Assembly: GCA_016235545.1 (NCBI GenBank) | Contig: JACRKB010000046.1 | Coordinates: 1 to 55,935, forward strand | Direction: 5' to 3' | DNA: 55,935 nt | Origin: Verrucomicrobiota bacterium | GTDB taxonomy: Bacteria; Verrucomicrobiota; Verrucomicrobiia; Limisphaerales; SXTU01 | Translations under genes and position numbers: made by a program | The notes under the pieces: model-generated | The model's database searches: none | What the model saw: the letters and a program-made list of their open reading frames with translations, nothing else | Told to the model about the DNA's origin: nothing | In this document: positions 16,991 to 25,524 of the stretch, piece by piece | How positions within the stretch are numbered: the first letter of the stretch is position 1 | Layout of the letters: every line of letters begins with the position of its first letter

Positions 16991-18142
16991 CTAGCTCCGC
17001 CGGGCAAAGAGGAACAGGCCGACGAGGGCGCACATTGCAGCCCCCAGCCACAAGGCCTTCGGTGAACCGCCGCTTGGCTCTGCGGCAGCTGAACCGGGCG
17101 CGCTGGTGATGGTCACGGTCTGCACCTCGTTGGTCGGGTTGTTCTTGGGAATAGCGGCGGGAGGGCTGGCGGTGGTGGTCTGAGCTGAACTCGCCTTTTC
17201 CGCAGCGGCTTGAAGTTCCTCCGGCCAGTTCACGTTCATCAGCATGTCCCAACCGGGGTTCTGGCGCTTTACCTGGCAGGAGCATGCGCCGAGGAGAAAG
17301 AGGCACGCTTCCTCGATTTCCGCGTCGCCGAAGTCGGCGGCGGGCCAGGCACCAAGGACGCGTCCACGACCGAAGACGGCGGCGAGCCATGGGCCGGTGG
17401 CGAGTTCGGCGGCGGGCTTCGGGCCAGCGAGCATTTTGAGGAAGAGGGATTCATCGGCGTGGGCCGATTGCTTTGGAGCGCGGACGCCCACGTCCGCAGC
17501 CGGCTCCGTTCGCACAAGGGCTGCTGCGGACGTGGGCGTCCGCGCTCCGTGCAAGGCGGCGACGCGCAGCAGCGAGAACTTCACGCGCAGGGCAGGGCCG
17601 GGGCCGAGCTTGCTGGTCGGGTCGTTCGGGTCAATGGGTTGGAGAATTGCGACCTGCTCCAGGTAGCGCAGTCGTTTCTCGACGCGCGCGGCGATGGCGT
17701 CGTCTTCAGCCTTGTTGCCCGACTCGGCGAGCACCCACACGACGGATTCGCCGGCGAGGATGCGGCGGGCGAGTTCCTTGCGCGCGGGGGAATCGGTCAG
17801 CGCGGCGAGGCTCGCGGGCGTGAGCGCACCAGTCCAGACGACGGGGGATTTCGACTCCTCGGGATGCGGGAAGAGGAGACGCGCTTCAGTGCCGGTGCCG
17901 GGCTTGGCTTCAAGGTTCACCGGGAGCGCGGTGCCGAGGTTGCGGAAGAAGTCGGCGAGCTTGCCGTCCTGCAACGCGGCGGCAGGGAATTCGAGGCGAT
18001 AGGCGTCTGCCTGCCAGTTGTCCAAGCCGTAGCGGAAGACGGGGACGGTGCAGCATTCGGCACTGAACGCGACGCAACAGAGCCAAGCGAACATCGCGGC
18101 GAACGACGCGAGCGGTGCCAATGTAAGCCGTCGAGTCTTCAC
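16991..18142 (-). CDS. Exported protein of unknown function with C-terminal membrane anchor
   Basis: A 383-aa protein; I cannot assign a function. It has an N-terminal signal segment (about 8-28) followed by ECCTVPVFRYGLDNWQADAY; from memory, similar CxVPVFRYAL-x2-W openings occur in uncharacterised PVC proteins. Near the C-terminus comes a Thr/Ser/Pro-rich linker, then SGGSPKALWLG, a hydrophobic stretch and terminal ARRS, resembling a GlyGly-CTERM-type sorting tail. The GTG start at 18142 overlaps the stop of the upstream gene (GTGA), indicating translational coupling. Residues about 198-222 are encoded by a perfect 25-bp palindrome (see the repeat at 17475), which looks like an in-frame insertion. 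Confidence 0.75.
   Translation of the reverse strand: MKTRRLTLAPLASFAAMFAWLCCVAFSAECCTVPVFRYGLDNWQADAYRLEFPAAALQDGKLADFFRNLGTALPVNLEAKPGTGTEARLLFPHPEESKSPVVWTGALTPASLAALTDSPARKELARRILAGESVVWVLAESGNKAEDDAIAARVEKRLRYLEQVAILQPIDPNDPTSKLGPGPALRVKFSLLRVAALHGARTPTSAAALVRTEPAADVGVRAPKQSAHADESLFLKMLAGPKPAAELATGPWLAAVFGRGRVLGAWPAADFGDAEIEEACLFLLGACSCQVKRQNPGWDMLMNVNWPEELQAAAEKASSAQTTTASPPAAIPKNNPTNEVQTVTITSAPGSAAAEPSGGSPKALWLGAAMCALVGLFLFARRS
17475..17548. repeat. Perfect 25-bp palindrome inserted in frame
   Basis: Arms 17475-17499 and 17524-17548 are exact reverse complements over 25 nt (core CGGACGCCCACGTCCGCAG), separated by a 24-nt loop. The element lies inside the gene at 16991-18142 and keeps the frame, adding peptide of the type GARTPTSA and ADVGVRAP. 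Known analogues of in-frame palindromic inserts are the Rickettsia palindromic elements. Confidence 0.85.
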
Positions 18143-21100
18143 TTCGCCTTCCCGAAACACCTGACCACCCCATCGAGGCTCGACACATACAGCCGGCCTT
18201 GCGCCACGGCCATACCGTCCCAGACGGGCGGGCTGGCGAGGTCGAGGCCGGTGCTTTGGTTGCCGTTGTCCACGGCCACGGCCCAGAGCTTGGCACCGCG
18301 CTTGCCTTCGAGGGCGTCGTCCTGTTCCTGGAGCTGCTGGAGGATGCTCTTGTCCTTCGCGGCGAGGCGCTCGAAGGCATACTCCTCGTCCACCAAATCC
18401 TCCGCGCCGCTCACGATGAGCGAGTTGCCCGCCTTGGCCATCGCGCGCGTGATGATGGGCACGTAACGTTGCCAGTCGTTCGCCACAAACGTGCCCTTCT
18501 GTGCGGGCGCGGGCGCGGCGGGGTGTCCGGGCTGCGCGGGGTTCGCGGGAGAAGGCGTCGTGGTTGCGGCTTTTGCGGCGGCCTTCTTGCCACCCTTCGC
18601 GGCAACTTGCGCGGGTGCGCCCGGCGCGCGGCGGAACCACAGCGCGGCTCCGCTGCGGCCCTTGCCGGTCTCGATGCCGGGACCGGAAACGCCGTGGTTC
18701 GTGCCGGCTTCGTCGCGGGCGTCGCCCTTGTCGAAGGAGGAGAACTGCGCGAGCGACTTGTCCGTCTTCGCGGTCGGGTCGGCGAGGCGGGCTTGAATCT
18801 CAATGCCACTGAGCGCGCGCGTGTAAATCGCGAACTGGTCCATCATGCCGGTGTAGGCAGCGTTGAGCGTGTCGCCGGTCAGGTTGTTGTTGCCGTCGCC
18901 GCCGAGACGGAGCGGCTGCTTCGGTTGCGAGGGGATGAACTCGGACTTCGCCTGCGCGACAATTTTGCCGTCCACGTAGAGCTTCATTGTTTTGTCCGCC
19001 TCCAGCACGCCGACGATGTGGTGCCAGCCTTCGAGCAACGGAGCGGGCGCGTTGGCGCGGGCGCGGGTGGAGTTGCTGTTGATGACGAAACCGGGCTTGC
19101 CCTCGACGAGCACCAGGCCTGCACCGTTCTGCGGACCACCGTGGCTGATGAGCACGCCGTCCTGGCCGTCGGGCAGCGCCCAAATCTCCAGCGTGAAGGG
19201 CTTGCCCGCGATGTTGTTCTTCTCGGTCTGCGCGTAGGTGACGACGAGCGGCGTGTTGCCGGTGGCGGCAGTGGTTGCGGGCGCGTTCTTTGCGTTTTGC
19301 TTCGCGGCCTGCTTGCCGGCCTTCGTCGCGAGCGTCAGGTCTGCGGCGACGGCGGGCGGCTCCTTGGGCATCTTCATGAGCTGGTGCTCCATCGTGGTGG
19401 TCCACTTGAAATACTGCGCCTCGCGCCCGTAGCCATACACGTTCTTGTCGTCGTGGACGATGATGCGGCCCGACGGCGTGTATTTGCCGGCCTGGTAATA
19501 TCCGTTGTGGCCGCCGGCAAAGCTCTTGCCGTAGACCCAGTAGCTGCGATGGAACCACGAGTCGTCGAGGAAGCCCATCGGCGCGAAGAGATGCGCGCCC
19601 TCGCCCTTCTGCGACGCGCCCTGCTCGATGGCGTTGTTGCTCACCGGGCCGATGTCCACGCGCTTGCCGTCGGCGGCAATCTTCTGCGTGCGGAGGTAAG
19701 TCCACTTGCCGTCGCTGGAAAGAATGTCATTCAAGCCCACGGGCATTTGCAGCGTCTTGTGGCGGTCGTTGAAGTCCTTGCCCGTCTCGGGGTCAACGTG
19801 GTTGTAAGTCTGCTCAGTCAACAGCCTGCCGCTCGTGGCGTCGAGGCGCACGAAGCGCAGGCCGTTGTCGAGGAACACGCTGCGGCCCGCGACGAAGCTG
19901 ACCTTGCCGTCCTCCACGAGCACGCTGCCATGCACCGGCCAGACGCTCTCAACCTGTTCCAGCGCGCAATGCCGGCGGTCGCTGGGCGCGCCGTGATACT
20001 GCCAGACGAGCGCGCCGTCGCTCGCGCGGAGGCAATAGACCACGCCGTCCTTGCCGCCGAAATACACGCGGCCCTTCCAGTAGGTCGGCGGTGAATCCAC
20101 CCGCCCGCCCCCGATGAAGTGCCACTTCGGCAGGCCGGTGGCGTGGTCGAGCGCGTGAACCGTGTGCGCGTCCACCTGCGCGACGAACACCTTGCCGCCC
20201 GCGATGGTCAGCGCGGAGAGCGGGCCGCCCAGCTTCACTTCCCACGCCTTGGCGAGGTCGGGCAGGAGCGGTTGGTCGGAACTGCCGCTGCGCTTCGCGT
20301 CGTGACGGTAGGTGGGCCAGTCCTTCGCGTCGGCATCGGCGGTGAGCGGAGCGTCGAAGGCCGGGCCTTTGACGAGGCGCGTGGCCTCGGCGCGAATCGG
20401 ATGCGGCGTGCCCTGGCCGCCGGCCATCGCGTTGAGGCCGTCGAGCTTCGCCTCTGGGTAGCACGCGCAGTTGTGCGGGCCGGCGTAGGTGAGGCCGTTG
20501 GCGGGCATCACGCCGTAAAGGCACGCGCCGCGCACCCAGTGGTTCAAGTCCCAGTGCTCCTTCGCGTGGTCCACGAACTCGATGCCCGTGCGCGAGGGAA
20601 TCAGATACTTCTCCGTCGCCTTCGCGATGTAGCAGCGGTGGTGGAACCAGTAGGTGCCGTCCGGCACGTCGGGGGAAAACTGCTTCTTCACCGCGCCGGT
20701 GCGCAGGTCGCGGCCCTTGAACTCGCCCTTCTGGTTGCCTTGCAGCGTGCCCGCGTTCCACACGAGCCCGCCAGCGACAATCAAATCCTCGGGCGACCGG
20801 TAGCCGGACTTCTCGTGCGTGTCCTGCCAGAGCGTCTTGCCCGTCACCGTGTCAATGCCCCGCTGCGCGCCGTCGCCGCCGGCGTAGAGGACCGTGTTGC
20901 CGGAGAGCAGCACGCGCGGCGAGTAGTTGAACTCGAAGAGCGTGCGCTTGCTGGCCTTCTCGCTCGCCCACTGCTGCGCGCCGGTCTTCGGGTCGAGCGA
21001 CACGAGCGAGTCGCCGTCGTGATACACGAGCCGCGTGCCGTCGCAGGCGAGCGTGATGGGCGCGATTTGCTGGTCGGCTTTCCGCCAGAGCAGCTTGCCC

Positions 21101-22176
21101 GTCTTCGCGTCGAACGCCGCGATGTCACGCGGTTTCTTGTCCCAGTTGTATTCCGTTTCTACGCGCTTCTGGTCGCTCTGCTGCTTCACGGCGAATTCCT
21201 CCAAGACCCACGGGCGCGGGTTGATGAGCGCATAGACCACGCCGTTCGCGTGCACAAATTCCTCCGCGCCCCGCGAGCCTTCGCAGGTGAACAACGTCTG
21301 GCCCGTCGCGCCGTCGAGGCAACTGATGGGCGCCTCGATGCCCATCGTGACGAAGACGCGCTCGCCGTCCGCCACAAGCCGGCGCGTGAGCTGCGTGGGG
21401 CCGGACTTGAGCGGCCAGAGGTGCGTGTTCCACGACGCGATGGGCAGCTTCCAGAGCGGCGTGCCGTTGAACGCGTCGCGCGCGATGAGATGCCATTTGG
21501 CCGGCAGCAGGATGGAGATGCGCGAGCCTTCGTCCATGATGTAGAAGAGCCGGCCCGCCGAGGAAACCTGCGCGCTGAGGCTGCTCATGCGGTCGTGGTG
21601 ACGCGACCAGCGCGGCGAGCCGACCCACTGAAGCCGCTCCGGCGGCGCGACGAACGTGTCCTTCGAGGTGGTGTTGCCCTTCGCGTCGTAGAAGTAGTGC
21701 GTCCAGTCGTCGAAGCCGGGGTCCTTGGGCTTCACCGTCTTCTGCCACTGGCCGCCGGACTTGGTGAGCAGCACGCCGTTCGGCACCAGCACGCGCAACG
21801 CCTCGATGCGCGGCACGCTGCCGAGGTTCTCGGCCACGAGCAGGTTCACGAGGTTGTCAATGAACGGGAGCTGCGCGCCGGTGAACTGCTCGACGCTGAT
21901 GGGGCCGTATTTGCCCGCCGCGAAAATCGCCTCGCGCGCGGCGGCAACCTTCTTCGCATCCGCATCCAGCGCGACGATCTGGTAACTGGCATTCGCCCGC
22001 AGCGCGCTGGTCAACGCGGCGTCGCCGAGGCCGAGCTGGACGACGAGGCCGCCCTTCACGCCGGACGTGGCGAGGATTTGCCGCGCGTCATCCGCCGGCG
22101 CGGCGGAGAGCGGAGCGGAGCCGAGTTGCAGCGCGAGCGCGACGGCGACAGGCGCGAGGAAGGTGCGAGTGTTCAT
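18139..22176 (-). CDS. Secreted PQQ-type beta-propeller protein with LamG domain
   Basis: A 1345-aa exported protein with signal peptide about 1-25. Residues 30-125 resemble a degenerate Rossmann methyltransferase (VVQLGLGDAALTSAL, IVALDADAKKVAAAREAI). About 190-900 is a PQQ-like/BamB-like propeller with repeated blades of the type VSLDPKTGAQQWASE and VYCLRASDGALVWQYHG. A LamG/concanavalin-like domain follows at about 972-1130 (FTLEIWALPDGQDGVLISHGG, GWHHIVGVLEADKTMKLYVDGK). After an Ala/Lys/Pro-rich linker there is a last propeller blade (AVDNGNQ, LYVSSLDGVVRCFG), so LamG appears inserted before propeller closure. It is first in a three-gene operon; its TGA overlaps the next gene's GTG. Likely an envelope or extracellular binding or oxidoreductase-like protein; substrate unknown. 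Confidence 0.85.
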   Translation of the reverse strand: MNTRTFLAPVAVALALQLGSAPLSAAPADDARQILATSGVKGGLVVQLGLGDAALTSALRANASYQIVALDADAKKVAAAREAIFAAGKYGPISVEQFTGAQLPFIDNLVNLLVAENLGSVPRIEALRVLVPNGVLLTKSGGQWQKTVKPKDPGFDDWTHYFYDAKGNTTSKDTFVAPPERLQWVGSPRWSRHHDRMSSLSAQVSSAGRLFYIMDEGSRISILLPAKWHLIARDAFNGTPLWKLPIASWNTHLWPLKSGPTQLTRRLVADGERVFVTMGIEAPISCLDGATGQTLFTCEGSRGAEEFVHANGVVYALINPRPWVLEEFAVKQQSDQKRVETEYNWDKKPRDIAAFDAKTGKLLWRKADQQIAPITLACDGTRLVYHDGDSLVSLDPKTGAQQWASEKASKRTLFEFNYSPRVLLSGNTVLYAGGDGAQRGIDTVTGKTLWQDTHEKSGYRSPEDLIVAGGLVWNAGTLQGNQKGEFKGRDLRTGAVKKQFSPDVPDGTYWFHHRCYIAKATEKYLIPSRTGIEFVDHAKEHWDLNHWVRGACLYGVMPANGLTYAGPHNCACYPEAKLDGLNAMAGGQGTPHPIRAEATRLVKGPAFDAPLTADADAKDWPTYRHDAKRSGSSDQPLLPDLAKAWEVKLGGPLSALTIAGGKVFVAQVDAHTVHALDHATGLPKWHFIGGGRVDSPPTYWKGRVYFGGKDGVVYCLRASDGALVWQYHGAPSDRRHCALEQVESVWPVHGSVLVEDGKVSFVAGRSVFLDNGLRFVRLDATSGRLLTEQTYNHVDPETGKDFNDRHKTLQMPVGLNDILSSDGKWTYLRTQKIAADGKRVDIGPVSNNAIEQGASQKGEGAHLFAPMGFLDDSWFHRSYWVYGKSFAGGHNGYYQAGKYTPSGRIIVHDDKNVYGYGREAQYFKWTTTMEHQLMKMPKEPPAVAADLTLATKAGKQAAKQNAKNAPATTAATGNTPLVVTYAQTEKNNIAGKPFTLEIWALPDGQDGVLISHGGPQNGAGLVLVEGKPGFVINSNSTRARANAPAPLLEGWHHIVGVLEADKTMKLYVDGKIVAQAKSEFIPSQPKQPLRLGGDGNNNLTGDTLNAAYTGMMDQFAIYTRALSGIEIQARLADPTAKTDKSLAQFSSFDKGDARDEAGTNHGVSGPGIETGKGRSGAALWFRRAPGAPAQVAAKGGKKAAAKAATTTPSPANPAQPGHPAAPAPAQKGTFVANDWQRYVPIITRAMAKAGNSLIVSGAEDLVDEEYAFERLAAKDKSILQQLQEQDDALEGKRGAKLWAVAVDNGNQSTGLDLASPPVWDGMAVAQGRLYVSSLDGVVRCFGKAK

Positions 22177-22306
22177 GGTTGAAGGTGCGGGCAGTATGCG
22201 GGAGTCAGGAGACGTTGCAATGCGGCAACAGACGCGGAGGAGGCGGGGGGAGTTACTGAACCGAAAGTGTCAGGCCCAACGGAAGGGTGCGCAGCCTGTC
22301 AACTGG

Positions 22307-22744
22307 TTAGACCTCATGTTTTGTTTCAATAACGCATCTCTCATCAATCCTCTCTACCCTTGGTGCGCCTGCCGCCAATAGCTCAACAACATCGTCCGCG
22401 CCAAAAATTATGTAGTGCCGTAGGTCTGGCCACTTCAGAAAGTCAACAGCCCAACCATGACTCGCGCGCAACCACGGAGAGTCTGGCCAAACATAAGCGC
22501 AGCCGGAACTCTGAGCGCCTGCAACTACCGGATACTTGCCGCGTAATCCAAGCGCCTCCTCGTAATAGAGCGCAACTAGGACTTTGTCGAAGCGCACGAG
22601 ATGCTTTGGATACTGGTCAGTGCCATGCGGAGCAACAACGACTATAACAGAACTCCCGAACTGCTCGGTAATGAGACTGACGCTCGGATGCTCTGACTGC
22701 GCAAACGGCACATCCAAAGGCACGAGATTTGTCGTGGCGTCCAT
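22307..22744 (-). CDS. Hypothetical protein, base composition unlike neighbours
   Basis: A 145-aa soluble protein that I do not recognise. It is rich in aromatic and charged residues (e.g. VALYYEEALGLRGKYPVV, SHGWAVDFLKWPDLRHYI) and has no signal peptide or membrane segment. The reading frame looks genuine (balanced composition, no low complexity), but the DNA is clearly less GC-rich than the genes around it, which suggests recent acquisition. It has the size of a small immunity or defence accessory protein, but there is no partner gene beside it. It is flanked by the PQQ operon and a 180-nt palindromic repeat. Confidence 0.6.
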   Translation of the reverse strand: MDATTNLVPLDVPFAQSEHPSVSLITEQFGSSVIVVVAPHGTDQYPKHLVRFDKVLVALYYEEALGLRGKYPVVAGAQSSGCAYVWPDSPWLRASHGWAVDFLKWPDLRHYIIFGADDVVELLAAGAPRVERIDERCVIETKHEV

Positions 22745-22852
22745 GAGGCCTTACCGGTGATAGACTGCACACCACACAGCCCATCCCATCCGGCCAGCGC
22801 ACCCTGTTCCGAACCCCGCCCGCTGTCCAGCCTCCGGCGCGCGCTTTGGAGT

Positions 22853-23031
22853 GCGGCGAGTTCTCGCCGCTTTCCGCAGGCGACTCGTCGCCGTCGCGGA
22901 CCATTGGCGTCCAGATGGACAGGCGGTGTGGCGCTCGCGCGAGCGCGGGAGCATTGCAGGTCCGAGCACGGCTCGGGTTTTGACGGCGACAAGTCGCCTG
23001 CGGAAAGCGGTGACAAGTCCCCGCACTCCAC
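22853..23031. repeat. 180-nt palindromic element with about 48-nt arms
   Basis: The left arm starts GGAGTGCGGCGAGTTCTCGC and continues through CGCTTTCCGCAGGCGACT; the right arm ends in the reverse complement, AAGTCGCCTGCGGAAAGCG then CAAGTCCCCGCACTCC. The arms match over about 48 nt with a few substitutions. It lies at the 3' end of lysA. Its translation gives CGDLSPLSAGDLSPS-type strings, which I recall as spurious tails in verrucomicrobial annotations. Confidence 0.75.
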
Positions 23032-23033
23032 AA

Positions 23034-24332
23034 CTACTTCAACCACCCCGCCACGCTCTCGTTGGCCCAGATGGCCTCGACGGGCTGGCGCGTGCGGACG
23101 ACGGCGGATTGCTTGCCGTGGACGAGCACCTCGGTGGGGAGCGAGCGGGAGTTGTAGTTCGAGCCCATCACGGAGCCGTAGGCACCGGCGCTCAGGAGCG
23201 CGAGGCAGTCGCCTTCGCCGACCTTCGGCAGCGGGCGGTCCTTGCAGAAGTAGTCGCCGCTCTCGCAGATGGGGCCGACGACGTCGGAGCTGACGGTTGC
23301 GCCGCCCTTCTTCGTGAGCGGGACAATCTCGTGGTAGCTGTCGTAGAACGCTGGGCGGATGAGGTCGTTCATCGCAGCGTCCACGATGACGAAGTTCTTC
23401 TTGCCGGTCCGCTTCACATACTCGACGCGGGTGACGAGGATGCCGGCGTTGCCGACGATGAAGCGGCCCGGCTCGATGAGGATGCGCAGGCCCAGCGGCT
23501 TCAGGAGCGGCACGACGCGCGCGGCGTAGGTGGCGGGCGTGAGGATGTCCTTGGCAGCGGCGGACTGCCACCACTTGGCGTCGCCGCTGGCGAGGGCGGG
23601 GTTGTAGATGATGCCCAGGCCGCCGCCGATGCTGAAGAACTCGAAGTGGTATTTCGCGTTCAGTTTGGTGACGAGGGGCAGAAGTTTCTTCACCGCCGCC
23701 TCGAAGGGCTTCACGCTCGTGAGCTGCGAACCGATGTGCGTCTGGATGCCGCGCAGGCGGAGGTTCTTGAGCTTGGCCGCGCGGGCATAGACCCCCTCGA
23801 CCTCCTCGAAGGCGATGCCGAACTTGTTCTCGTAAGTGCCGGTGGTGATCTTGGCGTGCGTGCCGGCGTCCACGTTCGGGTTCACTCGCACGGCGACGGG
23901 GGCGATCTTCTTGAGCCGCGCGGCGACTTTGTTGATGCGCTGCAGCTCGGGCTCGGACTCGCAGTTGAAGCAGTAGATGCCGGCCTTGAGCGCGAACTCG
24001 ATCTCGCCCTCGGTCTTGCCCACGCCGGCGAAGACGCACTTGACGGGGTCGCCCCCGGCGGCGATGACGCGGCGCAGTTCGCCCTCGCTCACGGTGTCGA
24101 AGCCGCCGGCCGCGTTGGCGAGCACGCGCATGACGGCCTGGTTCGAGTTGGCCTTCATCGCGTAGCAGATGAGGTGGTCCAGCGGCGCGAGCGCGGCGTG
24201 GAGCTTGCCGAAGTGGTCCTCGAGCGTGGCCTGCGAGTAAACGTAGAGCGGCGTCCCGTGCTTCTTCACGAGCGACGCGATGGCGACGCCCTCACAACTC
24301 AGCTCTTTCCCGACATAGCGAAACGAATGCAT
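23034..24332 (-). CDS. lysA: Diaminopimelate decarboxylase
   Basis: A 432-aa PLP enzyme converting meso-diaminopimelate to L-lysine and CO2, the last step of lysine synthesis. The alanine racemase-like barrel carries the PLP lysine Lys60 in CYAMKANSN, the glycine-rich phosphate-binding loop in FFSIGGGLGI, and HIGSQL. The C-terminal beta domain has the catalytic cysteine motif CESGDYFCKDR and a downstream GAYGSVMGSNYNSR. Length is normal for the family. It lies downstream of the FKBP gene but behind that gene's terminator, so it probably has its own promoter in 24333-24449. Confidence 0.96.
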   Translation of the reverse strand: MHSFRYVGKELSCEGVAIASLVKKHGTPLYVYSQATLEDHFGKLHAALAPLDHLICYAMKANSNQAVMRVLANAAGGFDTVSEGELRRVIAAGGDPVKCVFAGVGKTEGEIEFALKAGIYCFNCESEPELQRINKVAARLKKIAPVAVRVNPNVDAGTHAKITTGTYENKFGIAFEEVEGVYARAAKLKNLRLRGIQTHIGSQLTSVKPFEAAVKKLLPLVTKLNAKYHFEFFSIGGGLGIIYNPALASGDAKWWQSAAAKDILTPATYAARVVPLLKPLGLRILIEPGRFIVGNAGILVTRVEYVKRTGKKNFVIVDAAMNDLIRPAFYDSYHEIVPLTKKGGATVSSDVVGPICESGDYFCKDRPLPKVGEGDCLALLSAGAYGSVMGSNYNSRSLPTEVLVHGKQSAVVRTRQPVEAIWANESVAGWLK

Positions 24333-24449
24333 GGCGGCGCGTTATGCCTGCCGGCAGGGAATGGGGAAAGGGGAAAAGTGCAAGAGTGCGAGACCCAAGT
24401 CACGCGATCCGTGGCCAACTGGACAGTGAACACTTCCGGCCAAGCCCGC

Positions 24450-24479
24450 AAAAAAACCGCGTCCGTTGCCAGACGCGGC
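24450..24479 (-). terminator. Rho-independent terminator of the FKBP gene
   Basis: On the minus strand CCGCGTC and GACGCGG form a 7-bp GC stem with an 8-nt loop, followed directly by seven T. It sits about 25 nt after the FKBP stop codon at 24503, so it separates that gene from lysA. Confidence 0.85.
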
Positions 24480-24502
24480 TCTCGCAAAAGTTGAGCTGAA
24501 GC

Positions 24503-25204
24503 TTACTGCCCGGCCTTCACCGAGAGCAGCTCGATGTCGAAGATGAGCGTCGAGTTGGGGCCGATGTCCTTGCCCGCGCCGCGCTCGCCGTAGGCCAGAT
24601 CGGAGGGGATGTAGAGCTGCCACTTCGCGCCCTCCTTCATGAGCTGAAGCGCCTCGGTCCAGCCCTTGATGACGCCGTTGACGGGGAACTCCGCCGGCTC
24701 GCCGCGCTTGTAGGAGCTGTCAAACTCGGTGCCGTTGATGAGGGTGCCACGGTAGTGGGTCTTCACGGTGTCGGTGGCCTTGGGCGTCTTGCCCGTGCCG
24801 TCCTTGATGACCTTGTATTGCAGGCCGCTGGCGGTGGATTTCACGCCTTCCTTCTTCTTGTTGTCGGCGAGGAATTTCTCGCCCTCGGCCTTGTTCTTGC
24901 CGAGACCTTCCTCGCGGGACTTCATCTGCTTGGCGGCCATCTCCTTCTGGAAGTTTTGCATGACCGTCTGGACTTCCTCATCCGTGAGCTGCGGCTTGGC
25001 CCCGGAAAACACGTCCTTCAGCGCGGCTGCAAGGGCGTCAGGGTTGATGGCCAGCCCCTCGGACTTCATGCTGCGGCCGATGTTGAGGCCGATGCTGTAG
25101 CTGACTTTGTCCTTGTCGTCTTTCAGGGTCATTTTGGTGTCGGCGGCGGTCGCGGAACTGGCCAGAAGGCCGAGGGCGAGGGCGGCGGTGGTGATGGCTT
25201 TCAT
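24503..25204 (-). CDS. Exported FKBP-type peptidyl-prolyl isomerase
   Basis: A 233-aa periplasmic protein-folding isomerase of the FkpA/Mip type. The signal peptide spans about 1-20 (cleavage after ATA). An N-terminal helical dimerisation domain follows, about 30-115 (KVSYSIGLNIGRSM). The FKBP catalytic domain, about 130-230, has VKTHYRGTLINGTEFDSSY, IKGWTEALQLMKEG and IPSDLAYGERG. Length and architecture are normal. It is transcribed alone, closed by the terminator at 24450. Confidence 0.95.
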   Translation of the reverse strand: MKAITTAALALGLLASSATAADTKMTLKDDKDKVSYSIGLNIGRSMKSEGLAINPDALAAALKDVFSGAKPQLTDEEVQTVMQNFQKEMAAKQMKSREEGLGKNKAEGEKFLADNKKKEGVKSTASGLQYKVIKDGTGKTPKATDTVKTHYRGTLINGTEFDSSYKRGEPAEFPVNGVIKGWTEALQLMKEGAKWQLYIPSDLAYGERGAGKDIGPNSTLIFDIELLSVKAGQ

Positions 25205-25306
25205 TGCGTTTGTTGTCGGTGCGAACGGAACTGACCGGACGCTAATCCGGCGAACCTAGCAGCGGCCTTTCCGCCGAGGCGAGGGGAAAATTTCCGCCGC
25301 TCTCAG

Positions 25307-25380
25307 CCGGAACCATGAAGTTGAAACACGATGGATTCGCCTCAACGCGGAGACGCAGAGGAAGCAAAGCTGCGCGGGAG
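25307..25380. repeat. Family 2 repeat, left arm only
   Basis: CCGGAACCATGAAGTTGAAA followed by CAACGCGGAGACGCAGAGGA. It matches the left ends at 5975 and 42098, but no matching right arm is seen before the next gene. It occupies the gap 25205-25524 between the divergent FKBP and cytochrome genes, where no other feature was found. Confidence 0.55.
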
Positions 25381-25524
25381 AAGCGCCCGCAGTGCCTGGC
25401 CCTGTGGTGTGCCAAGCTTGGCGGTGATTTGGACAAAATCGGAAAGGTTTGGAGCTCGCGCTCACGGTCAATCCTCGCTTCAAGCCCCGTGGCCCGGCAG
25501 GGTGCCGGAGCGGGCGACTATTGC

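Noticed and set aside
15285-16994. A 569-codon plus-strand frame opposite the double binding protein
   Set aside because: No domain, repetitive Arg/His composition; the minus-strand product has clear substrate-binding signatures and a leader.
21790-22100. Active SAM-dependent methyltransferase at the N-terminus of the PQQ/LamG protein
   Set aside because: It lies behind a signal peptide and lacks recognisable substrate motifs; the similarity is limited to a Rossmann-like glycine motif.
22177-22306. Possible tRNA or small RNA in the gap after the PQQ operon start
   Set aside because: No cloverleaf, no terminator and no conserved pattern could be seen.
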